From contig VAYC01000015.1 in NCBI GenBank assembly GCA_005885025.1, forward strand, positions 1 through 19,429: 19,429 bases of DNA, given 5' to 3'. The notes below the pieces were generated by a model. It did no database searches. It saw only the letters and a list, made by a program, of their open reading frames with translations, and was not told where the DNA came from. This document shows, piece by piece, positions 13,605 to 19,429 of the stretch. The position numbers and the translations under genes were made by a program. This DNA comes from Actinomycetota bacterium. GTDB lineage: Bacteria; Actinomycetota; UBA4738. Position 1 is the first letter of the stretch, and every line of letters begins with the position of its first letter.

Positions 13605-14804
13605 TCACTCCCCCCGTGGGTTGAATGTGACCTTCGACGTCCCCAGGCGTCCCGCGGCGAAGGCGTGATCGAGCGCCTCCCGCCACCGCGACAGTGGGTA
13701 CTCACCACCCACCATGCCCTCCAGGGGCGCCTCGCTGGCCAGGTCGATGGCCAGGTCGAAGGTCGAACGTGGCCCGCTGTCGGTGAGCTCGGTCCCGCTG
13801 GCGTAGGCCCCGGTCAGCTCGAGCTCACGGAACCACACGGGTGCCAGGTCGGCCCCGGCCGCCGGCATCCCCGCCAGCACGACGCGGCCCCCGGCCCGAG
13901 TGGTGCGGAGGGCGACGTCGAGCGAGGACTTGGACCCGACGCAGTCCATCGCCACGTCGACGCCGCCCAGCAGATAGGCGCCGCCTCGCTCGGGGTCGAG
14001 CCGGTAGGCGCGGGTGGCCCTCCGGAGCGCGGTCACGGCTTCCTTGGGGTCGACGACGTCGGTCGCTCCTAGCTCCCTGACCAGGTCCGCCTGCCGCTGG
14101 TGCTTCGCCACGACAACGACACGGCCGGCGGGAGTGAACGCCCGCAAGGCGAGCACGGTGAGCGCCCCGACCGTCCCGGCGCCAACCACCAGCACGGAAT
14201 CCCCCGCCTCAGGACGAGCCCGCAGCACCGCGTGAACGGCGCAGGCCAGCGGTTCGACCAGGACGGCTTGGCGGTCGGTCATCGAATCCGGCACTGGGTG
14301 AAGCTGCGACCGGTGGGCCACGAACGTCTCGCCCCACCCGCCTCCCGTATCGGCGCAGTAGCCGGTCTGAAGGCCGGGAGCCACGTGGCCGACCGTGATC
14401 CGGTCACACCGCCCAGTGGAACCTCCCGCGCACGACGGGCACGGCTCGAGTCCTCGCGCTTTGCACGACAACACGGGCTCGAGCACCACCCTGGTTCCCG
14501 CGGGAAGGTCCTGACAGTCGTCGTAGAGATCCCCCACCACCTCGTGTCCGGGGACGAACGGCATCGACACCAGCGAGGAGAAGTAGAACGAGACTTGCCC
14601 GGAGACTGTTGCGAGATCCGAACCACAGATCCCCGACAGACGCGGTTGAACCCGGGCCCATCCGTCGCCGACCAGGACCGGTTCGTCCCGATTGACCAGA
14701 CGAAGAGGTGCGAGTGGCCCGGCGAGCAGGCCCGGCACTCGGTCGCCGACGGCACGAGCCGCCACGTACCGGGTGACCGATCGGTACAGCTCGACCGCGA
14801 GCAT
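13605..14804 (-). CDS. Zinc-dependent medium-chain alcohol dehydrogenase
   Basis: A 399-residue MDR enzyme of the threonine/sorbitol dehydrogenase branch. Catalytic zinc ligands are visible: Cys60 in SGICGSD, His87-Glu88 in PGHEVVG, and Glu184 in VEPLAC. The structural zinc lobe has four Cys (114, 122, 125, 133), but the first is separated by seven residues instead of the usual two, so the lobe has a small insertion. The NAD(P) motif VVGAGTVGAL is at 206-215. ATG 14804 overlaps the upstream fusion gene (ATGA). It should interconvert a secondary or primary alcohol and its carbonyl. Placed between an acyl reductase and a LarA homologue, it could act on the product of either. Confidence 0.9.
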   Translation of the reverse strand: MLAVELYRSVTRYVAARAVGDRVPGLLAGPLAPLRLVNRDEPVLVGDGWARVQPRLSGICGSDLATVSGQVSFYFSSLVSMPFVPGHEVVGDLYDDCQDLPAGTRVVLEPVLSCKARGLEPCPSCAGGSTGRCDRITVGHVAPGLQTGYCADTGGGWGETFVAHRSQLHPVPDSMTDRQAVLVEPLACAVHAVLRARPEAGDSVLVVGAGTVGALTVLALRAFTPAGRVVVVAKHQRQADLVRELGATDVVDPKEAVTALRRATRAYRLDPERGGAYLLGGVDVAMDCVGSKSSLDVALRTTRAGGRVVLAGMPAAGADLAPVWFRELELTGAYASGTELTDSGPRSTFDLAIDLASEAPLEGMVGGEYPLSRWREALDHAFAAGRLGTSKVTFNPRGE

Positions 14805-17101
14805 CAGAGCACCGCCCCTTCCGGGATGAGGACCCGGGGCGTGCCGTTCGCGCTCTTCCAGTCCTCGATCGGCCACCGGCGCCGGTGGGCCACGCGGTAC
14901 AGCGACACGTCGGGGTTGACAGCGACGGGGTTCCCCACCACTCGTAGCAAGGGGAGGTCGGAGTGACTGTCCGCATAGGCGTAGGAACGCTTGAGGTCGG
15001 CGCCGGTCCGTTCGGCATGGGCGCGAAGCCACCCCGCCCTGGCCTCGCCCACCAGCGGGGGCTGGCGAAGATATCCCGTGTAGCGGCCGTCCTCGGACGC
15101 GAGGGAGGTGGCCACGACCTCGTCGAACAGCGAAGCGAGGGGCCGCACGAAACAGTCGAGGGCCCCGGTGATGAGGATCGTGCGGTGGCCTGCGGAGCGA
15201 TGCTCGCGGATGCGCCTGACGGCGGCAGGAGAGAGCCGGCGCAGCACCAGTTCGGCCACGTCCTCGTCCACCAGCCGTTCCACACCTTCCACGGAGGCCC
15301 CCTCGTAGCGGCGGTAGAACATGCGCAGGAACTCTCCGCGGTCACGCCGCTCTGCCCCGAGATAGCGGGGAAGAGAGCGCGCCACCGCGGCCACCTGGCC
15401 CGGCCAGTCGGCCCTCGGCAGCTCGGCCATGCGCAGCCACAGATAGGACTCGACGACGTTCGAATCGAGCAGCGTCCCCTCCATGTCGAACACCGCCAGC
15501 ACGCCGTCCTGGCGCGGCACCACGCTGACGGTTGGCTTGGGCCGCTCCGGCGTGATCGCACGCAAGGCGACCGTCACGGCCGGGCAGTGCACGTCCTGGA
15601 GGTAGTGCCGCCAGTCGATCACGCCCGAGTCGAAGGGGAAGTCCCGGCGGTCCTCGTCGGGCAGCGACTGGTGCAGGGCGAGCATCCGATCGTCGGTGTA
15701 GATGACCTCGATCTCGACGTACGCGCCGTACAGGTCGGCGTAGCGCCGGACGAAGTCCAGGCGGCCTCGTTCCCGGTCAACGCGACGGACCAGTTCGCGG
15801 ACGCGATTCGAACGGGGCAGCCTCGAGACCAGACGCTCGGTCGCGTCGAGCAGCTTCTCCCCGGCCCGGAGCTTGCGTTCGACCTTTCGTCGCCCGGGAA
15901 ACCTCCACTCCGGGACGCGGATCTCGCCTCGGCCTCGCTCGGGAAGCGGATACCGCTCGAAGTACGCGCGGACGTACTCATAGAGCTTCACGTAGGTCAA
16001 GGGGTTCCGGGAACCCGAGGAGACGTGGTAGTACGCGGCGCCGCGTTCCGGTTCCGGTGGGTTCGCCGCCACCGCCAGCATCGCGTTTACCACGAGGTCG
16101 ATGGGGATCAGGTCGACGACGCCTTCAGGGAGACCGGGGAACTCGGGAATGGAACCGCGCCCGTAGGCCAGGATGATCGGCTCCGCCATCTTGAAGCCCT
16201 CGATCCACCCGGGGTAGGGATGCTGGAGGGCGCTCTCGATGATCGAGGGGCGAACGATCGACAGGGGGAGCCCGTGCTCTGCGGCCAACTCCTCCGTGGC
16301 TCGCTCGCCGAGCGCCTTCGTGAACGTGTACACGTCGGGCCACCCCAGGGCCTGAGCGCGGGCACGGCCGTACTGCACGAGGCGGGCGTCCACCCACTGC
16401 CGGCGGTGCTCCTCGGCCGCCGCCGCCACAGCGATCGGCCCGGCCCGGCGGTGCTCGACGCGCGCCTTGTCGATGAATCGGTCGAGCATCTCGGGCTTGC
16501 GCGAGGCGTCCTCGACCTGTCGCCGGGCCGACGAGGCGGCCTCGGCCTCGGTCCGCCAGTCGACTCGATGCTCGAGGGTGGTCTCGGGCACCACGCCCTT
16601 GGTCATCCCGGCCACGTAGGCGGTCGAGACGTGCACGAGATGCGGCCTGCTGCCACTCGCCGCCACGGCCTCGTACACGTGGGTGGCCCCAAGCAGGTTG
16701 ATGGAGAAGGCCTGGTCGATCGGTGGGTCGAAGGACACGGTGGCCGCGCAGTGAAAGAGGAGGTCGAGGTCGGCAGGAAGGTCCGGAACGCCTTCCGCCA
16801 CGTCCCCTTCCAGGACCGTGACGCGCTCGCCCAGCAGCCGCTCCAGGGCGTCCGCCCCGATGCGTTCTCGCAGCTCGCGGAAGCAGTTGCCTGCCAGGAC
16901 CTCCTGGACCCGGGCGATCGGTGGACTGCCGTAGCGTCCGCGAACGAGGAGCGTGATGCGCGTATCTGGGAACTCGGCGAGGAGTCGTTCGAGGAGGGCG
17001 GTCCCGAGGAATCCGGTGACGCCGGTGACGAGAACGTGCTTGCCCGCCAGTGAGGAGCGGATGCGAGAACCCGCCCCCCGGGCGCTGGGGTCGTCTACCA
17101 C
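14804..17101 (-). CDS. Fatty-acyl-CoA reductase domain fused to a HAD-IB phosphatase-like domain
   Basis: A 765-residue fusion. Residues 20-360 are a male-sterility-type (NAD_binding_4) reductase: TGVTGFLG (26-33) binds NAD(P)H, HVSTAYVAG carries Ser159, and YTFTK gives Tyr258/Lys262. A FAR_C-like linker follows (about 365-510). Residues 532-745 are a HAD domain with motif I FDMEGTLLD (Asp539, but Glu541 where the general acid/base Asp is expected), motif II ITGALD (Thr645) and motif IV DSHSD (711-715), which resembles the SerB/HAD-IB family. The reductase should make an aldehyde or alcohol from an acyl thioester; the HAD part may remove a phosphate. GTG 17101 was chosen because a -10 box lies 5 nt upstream; longer in-frame versions would cross the promoter and terminator. 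Confidence 0.85.
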   Translation of the reverse strand: MVDDPSARGAGSRIRSSLAGKHVLVTGVTGFLGTALLERLLAEFPDTRITLLVRGRYGSPPIARVQEVLAGNCFRELRERIGADALERLLGERVTVLEGDVAEGVPDLPADLDLLFHCAATVSFDPPIDQAFSINLLGATHVYEAVAASGSRPHLVHVSTAYVAGMTKGVVPETTLEHRVDWRTEAEAASSARRQVEDASRKPEMLDRFIDKARVEHRRAGPIAVAAAAEEHRRQWVDARLVQYGRARAQALGWPDVYTFTKALGERATEELAAEHGLPLSIVRPSIIESALQHPYPGWIEGFKMAEPIILAYGRGSIPEFPGLPEGVVDLIPIDLVVNAMLAVAANPPEPERGAAYYHVSSGSRNPLTYVKLYEYVRAYFERYPLPERGRGEIRVPEWRFPGRRKVERKLRAGEKLLDATERLVSRLPRSNRVRELVRRVDRERGRLDFVRRYADLYGAYVEIEVIYTDDRMLALHQSLPDEDRRDFPFDSGVIDWRHYLQDVHCPAVTVALRAITPERPKPTVSVVPRQDGVLAVFDMEGTLLDSNVVESYLWLRMAELPRADWPGQVAAVARSLPRYLGAERRDRGEFLRMFYRRYEGASVEGVERLVDEDVAELVLRRLSPAAVRRIREHRSAGHRTILITGALDCFVRPLASLFDEVVATSLASEDGRYTGYLRQPPLVGEARAGWLRAHAERTGADLKRSYAYADSHSDLPLLRVVGNPVAVNPDVSLYRVAHRRRWPIEDWKSANGTPRVLIPEGAVL

Positions 17102-17112
17102 GCGGTAGATTA
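17094..17112 (-). promoter_or_regulatory. Leaderless promoter and candidate TetR operator of the FAR-LarA operon
   Basis: On the - strand TAATCT (17112-17107) is a -10 box 5 nt before GTG 17101. A perfect inverted repeat, TCTACC-N4-GGTAGA (17094-17109), overlaps both the -10 box and the start codon. A repressor bound here would block initiation completely. The operon ends with a tetR gene, and TetR proteins bind palindromes of about this size, so it is the natural candidate operator. Confidence 0.55.
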
Positions 17113-17186
17113 TTGTGCGGCTGCCGGCTGCGAAGCAAACGCGGTCCCGTGGGACGGGGCCACACGGCAGAATCGAATTTTCTGAC

Positions 17187-17228
17187 CCAAAAACGGAGCC
17201 GCCGGAGTCCGAAGACTCCAGCAGCTCC
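17187..17228 (-). terminator. Intrinsic terminator behind the CDP-alcohol phosphatidyltransferase gene
   Basis: On the - strand a 15-bp stem (arms 17228-17214 and 17209-17195, with two G-T wobbles and no bulge) closes a TTCG tetraloop and is followed by GTTTTTGG. It lies 55 bp past the stop of the phosphatidyltransferase gene and separates it from the FAR-LarA operon promoter. Confidence 0.88.
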
Positions 17229-17283
17229 AACTGCTTTTATACCTCCGGTCCGATTCTCCAGTCAAACGGCGGCTGCGATTTTG

Positions 17284-17958
17284 TCACTCTTTCTGGCTGC
17301 CCTTCGAAACGCCGCCCCACAGCTGTCGCCAGGCCGAAAGGGCTCGCTGCAGTACCGTCATCGAACCCAACGCCGTCATCAGGGCCAGCACCGGAGTGAG
17401 GGTGCCCGGTACCGTCAGGCCGATCATCAACAGGACGTATCGCTCCAGCCGCTGGACGAACCCCTCGGTCAGCGCGATGCCTTCCGCTTCGGCTTCGGCC
17501 CGGATGTGGCTCACCAACATCGAGACGATCAACGTGGACAGGGCCAGGGCCGCCGATAGCCGATGCCCCTGGCCCCTTCCCGCCAGTGACCAGAAGAGGC
17601 AGCCGAACAAGATGAAGTCCGAAACCCTGTCCGTTACCGAGTCCAGGAAGGCCCCCGCCCGGCTCGCTTCTCCCCGAAGGCGCGCCAGTCCTCCGTCGAA
17701 GATGTCGAGCAGCCCGGCCAGGATCAGCAGCAGCCCTGGCACGAGCCGGCGCCCGGTGACCAGCAGCCATCCGATCAGTCCGTTCGTGGCGAGTGATAGG
17801 AAGGTCAGCTGCCAGGGACGGAGTCCCGCGCGGTACAGGCCGGCCAGGGCCACGCGGTACGGCCACTTGAAGACCGTTCGGAACAGCGGCCCGATGGCGC
17901 TCTGGCTCCGACGAGGAGCGGGGAGGTCGCGAACCCGTGGGGGATCGCCCTTGGCCAT
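17284..17958 (-). CDS. CDP-alcohol phosphatidyltransferase (phospholipid headgroup transferase)
   Basis: A 224-residue integral membrane enzyme that replaces CMP of a CDP-linked alcohol with a second alcohol. The full family motif D-G-x2-A-R-x8-G-x3-D-x3-D is present in DGGLARLRGEASRAGAFLD plus SVTD. Several hydrophobic helices surround it (FLSLATNGLIGWLLV, LVPGLLLILAGLLDIF, LSAALALSTLIVSMLV, LMIGLTVPGTLTPVLALMTA). ATG 17958 is preferred because the 27 codons upstream, up to 18039, look non-coding and lie in the region shared with the divergent histone-like gene. A TAGGCT box 10 nt before the ATG may be its -10. Family is firm; the product (phosphatidylinositol phosphate, phosphatidylglycerol phosphate or another lipid) is not decided. 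Confidence 0.88.
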   Translation of the reverse strand: MAKGDPPRVRDLPAPRRSQSAIGPLFRTVFKWPYRVALAGLYRAGLRPWQLTFLSLATNGLIGWLLVTGRRLVPGLLLILAGLLDIFDGGLARLRGEASRAGAFLDSVTDRVSDFILFGCLFWSLAGRGQGHRLSAALALSTLIVSMLVSHIRAEAEAEGIALTEGFVQRLERYVLLMIGLTVPGTLTPVLALMTALGSMTVLQRALSAWRQLWGGVSKGSQKE

Positions 17959-18063
17959 GGCAAGCAAGAGCCTACGCCTTGCGTGTGGTGCGTTCGGACG
18001 CGAGCAGCGGCGTGTTGCCCTCGAGCCCGCCCTGGGCAAGACTCACGCCGAGAGGAGGAAAGG

Positions 18064-18507
18064 ATGAGCAAGCGAGCGATGGACTTGATGGACTCGGCGG
18101 CCCAAGCGGTGGCGAAGGTGGCCTCGAAGGCACCGGGCGTGGCGAAGAAGGTGGCGGAGGGGGCGCCGAAGGTGGCCAAGACCGTGGCCGACAAGGTCGG
18201 ACCCGCCGCCAAGCGGGTGGGGGCTCGCGCCCCGGGCGCGGTGAAGAAGGTGGCTGACAAGGTGGCCGAGAAGGCGCCGGTGGTGGCCCGCAAGGTGGCA
18301 GAACGCGCCCCCGCCATGGCCAAGCGGGCCGGAGCGTCCGTGGCCGCTGCTGGGGAGAGACTAGCTGCCCGGACCCGCCAAGGCGCGCCGAAGACCGCCG
18401 CCAAGGCCAAGGTCAAAGCCAAAGCCAGGAGCGCCACGAAGACCGCCACGAAGAAGGCTTCGACGGCGAAGAAGAGCGCGTCGCGAGCGGTGAAGAAGAA
18501 GCGCTAG
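18064..18507 (+). CDS. Lys/Ala/Pro-rich histone H1-like protein with 11-residue repeats
   Basis: A 147-residue, very basic, low-complexity protein. Residues 21-90 contain six imperfect 11-residue repeats with consensus x-K-A-P-x-V-A-K-K-V-A (21, 32, 43, 54, 69, 80), interrupted once by DKVA (65-68). Residues about 105-147 form a Lys/Ala/Ser/Thr tail ending RAVKKKR, like the C-terminal tails of bacterial H1-like proteins and mycobacterial HupB. It most likely binds DNA non-specifically and compacts the nucleoid; the repeat part may instead bind anionic membrane or polyphosphate surfaces. A strong AGGAGG site (18053-18058) precedes the ATG by 5 nt, suggesting high expression. Its TAG stop shares CTAG with the convergent gene. 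Composition makes homology calls unreliable. Confidence 0.8.
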   Translation: MSKRAMDLMDSAAQAVAKVASKAPGVAKKVAEGAPKVAKTVADKVGPAAKRVGARAPGAVKKVADKVAEKAPVVARKVAERAPAMAKRAGASVAAAGERLAARTRQGAPKTAAKAKVKAKARSATKTATKKASTAKKSASRAVKKKR

Positions 18508-18698
18508 CGCGGCCGGCCGGACGGCTCCTCGCCCGGCCCCGGGCGTACCAGCACCCAAGGAACCGCGAAGAGCGGCGCCCACATGAAGAAGAGCGGGATG
18601 GCGGACTTGGTGGCCGCCGCCACCGCAAGCAGCCCGAGTGCCACCGCGAACATCAGTGCCGTCAGGGCGAGCTTCGCCGTTCCCGTCATCAAGCTCAT
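18504..18698 (-). CDS. Small two-helix membrane protein, function unknown
   Basis: A 64-residue hydrophobic protein with two probable membrane helices (LALTALMFAVALGLLAVAAA and IPLFFMWAPLFAVPWVLV) and a short charged C-terminal tail (GPGEEPSGRPR). ATG 18698 (MSLMTG) is chosen; a second ATG three codons on is equally possible, and no clear Shine-Dalgarno site exists for either. The stop overlaps that of the histone-like gene. I do not recognise a family. The length, the two helices and the lack of long charged loops argue for a real small membrane protein, but a chance frame in GC-rich DNA cannot be excluded. Confidence 0.55.
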   Translation of the reverse strand: MSLMTGTAKLALTALMFAVALGLLAVAAATKSAIPLFFMWAPLFAVPWVLVRPGPGEEPSGRPR

Positions 18699-18741
18699 CT
18701 TACGGGCGGCTAGTCCGAAACGATCCTTCCCGGGCCCCGGC

Positions 18742-19284
18742 CTACGGCAATCGACGCAAGATGATGGAATGGGCATACGCGCCGGCGTACGCCAGCGTGT
18801 GTGACCCGTCGCCGGTGGGAACCTCGTTGGTCACTCGAATCGTGACTTTGTAGTTCGGCCCAACGATGCGAGGAAAGGTCACGTCCACGGTGATCGGACC
18901 GATGAACCCCTCAACGACGCTGAAGCTGCCCACGACATGCCCCTTGATCACGAGATTCCAGTCGACGTGCGCGCCGTTCGTGAGGGCGTTGGTCACCACT
19001 TCGACCTTGAGGATCGCCCTCCTCACTGAGCTGGGGCCGCTGAAGGTTTGGGTGACGCGATCCCCCCTCGCTGCCGACCAGAAATACCCGACCTGATGGT
19101 CATCGATGAACCCGACGCTTGCGACGACGGTCGAGCCGCTCGACGGGAACTGGAAGGTCGAGGACACCCGATCTGCTGAGGCCGGCGCGCCGACCGTAGT
19201 GGCATACCCGGGCGCTACTGCCAGGAACATGACCGCGACCACGGTCAACAGGCCGACACCTGCGAGCTTTGTGGTGCGTCTCAC
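18742..19284 (-). CDS. Secreted beta-rich protein of unknown family
   Basis: A 180-residue exported protein. The start is GTG 19284, chosen because it follows a GAGGGGGG site and begins a classical signal peptide (MRRTTKLAGVGLLTVVAVMF, then LAVAPGYA, with cleavage likely after APGYA or ASA). The mature part alternates short hydrophobic strands with polar turns (GSTVVASVGFIDDHQVGYFW, SSVRRAILKVEVVT, HVDWNLVIKGHVVGSFSVVE, YKVTIRVTNEV, HTLAYAGAYAHSIILRRLP), as in a beta-sandwich such as a carbohydrate-binding or adhesion-type fold. It has no cysteine and no catalytic motif that I can see. The start overlaps the end of the Fpg-like fragment (GTGA). Confidence 0.75.
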   Translation of the reverse strand: MRRTTKLAGVGLLTVVAVMFLAVAPGYATTVGAPASADRVSSTFQFPSSGSTVVASVGFIDDHQVGYFWSAARGDRVTQTFSGPSSVRRAILKVEVVTNALTNGAHVDWNLVIKGHVVGSFSVVEGFIGPITVDVTFPRIVGPNYKVTIRVTNEVPTGDGSHTLAYAGAYAHSIILRRLP

Positions 19285-19412
19285 CGTACCCCCCTCTCTC
19301 GACTCACCGACGACGAGGCTAAACAGGCGCCGGAGTGTACACCCACCAGATCGGCCGGTCGAAAGACGGCATCGTGCCCACGGAAGTGTTCGATGTCGGG
19401 CAGCTCGGGCAT
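19281..19412 (-). pseudogene. Short frame beginning like Fpg/Nei DNA glycosylase (truncated remnant?)
   Basis: A 43-codon frame starts at ATG 19412 with MPELPDIEHFR, which matches the N-terminus of formamidopyrimidine-DNA glycosylases (MPELPEVE..., where Pro2 and Glu3 are catalytic after Met removal). After FR the match stops (GHDAVFRPADLVGVHSG) and the frame ends at the start of the secreted-protein gene. The rest of the glycosylase (helix-two-turn-helix, zinc finger) is missing in all frames. It may be the stump of a deleted gene. The N-terminal match is only about 11 residues, so chance remains possible. Confidence 0.4.
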
Positions 19413-19429
19413 GGGACAAGTCTCTATGA

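Noticed and set aside
14963..17053. 696-codon open frame on the + strand opposite the acyl reductase-HAD fusion
   Set aside because: Low-complexity Gly/Arg/Asp/His/Val composition without domains; the opposite strand shows intact catalytic motifs of two enzyme domains.
18010..18043. Promoter TTGCCC-N17-AAGACT before the histone-like gene
   Set aside because: The -35 is plausible but the -10 box lacks the first T; too weak to annotate, although some promoter must lie in this 105-bp divergent gap.

Overview
The window is GC-rich bacterial DNA with tightly packed genes, many 1-4 bp start/stop overlaps (ATGA, GTGA) and several start codons sitting 5-6 nt downstream of a -10-like TANNNT box with no Shine-Dalgarno sequence. 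Leaderless starts of that kind, the high GC and the gene families suggest an actinobacterium-like organism, probably from an uncultivated lineage; this is inference from style, not a taxonomic placement. No rRNA, tRNA, CRISPR array or insertion sequence was seen, and no gene-free stretch exceeds about 180 bp. All family names come from motif recognition by eye; no database search was run.

Left part (1-5457, + strand): the 3' end of an aldehyde dehydrogenase, an APC-family amino acid/amine permease, a GntR/HutC regulator with a UTRA domain, an FAD-GcvT fusion of the dimethylglycine/sarcosine dehydrogenase type (flavin-linking His46), and a GNAT acetyltransferase. This reads as an amine (methylated glycine or related) uptake and oxidation operon with its own regulator; a GntR-type operator candidate lies between the -35 and -10 boxes of the permease promoter. 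A choline-kinase/APH-type kinase follows on the - strand.

Middle (6467-10459, + strand): a GreA-type elongation factor, a type-1 copper (cupredoxin) protein flanked by two 105-bp direct repeats, then larB-larC-larE, a complete set of genes for the nickel-pincer nucleotide (NPN) cofactor. The repeat has left a cupredoxin 3' tail behind greA and has put the cupredoxin reading frame out of register with the promoter and start codon it carries.

Right-middle (10456-17112, - strand, converging on larE): a five-gene operon for a fatty-acyl-reductase/HAD-phosphatase fusion, a zinc alcohol dehydrogenase, a divergent LarA homologue (the likely NPN-using enzyme), a PlsC-type acyltransferase and a TetR regulator. 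A perfect 6-4-6 inverted repeat overlaps its promoter and start codon and is the best candidate TetR operator. The cofactor genes on one strand and the LarA homologue inside a lipid-type operon on the other are the most interesting part of the window: they suggest an NPN-dependent 2-hydroxyacid (or similar) racemase/epimerase working in an acyl/alcohol lipid pathway.

Right end (17187-19429): a strong UUCG-loop terminator behind a CDP-alcohol phosphatidyltransferase, a Lys/Ala/Pro-rich histone-H1-like protein with 11-residue repeats, a small two-helix membrane protein, a secreted protein of unknown family, and a 43-codon frame that starts like formamidopyrimidine-DNA glycosylase and then loses the match.
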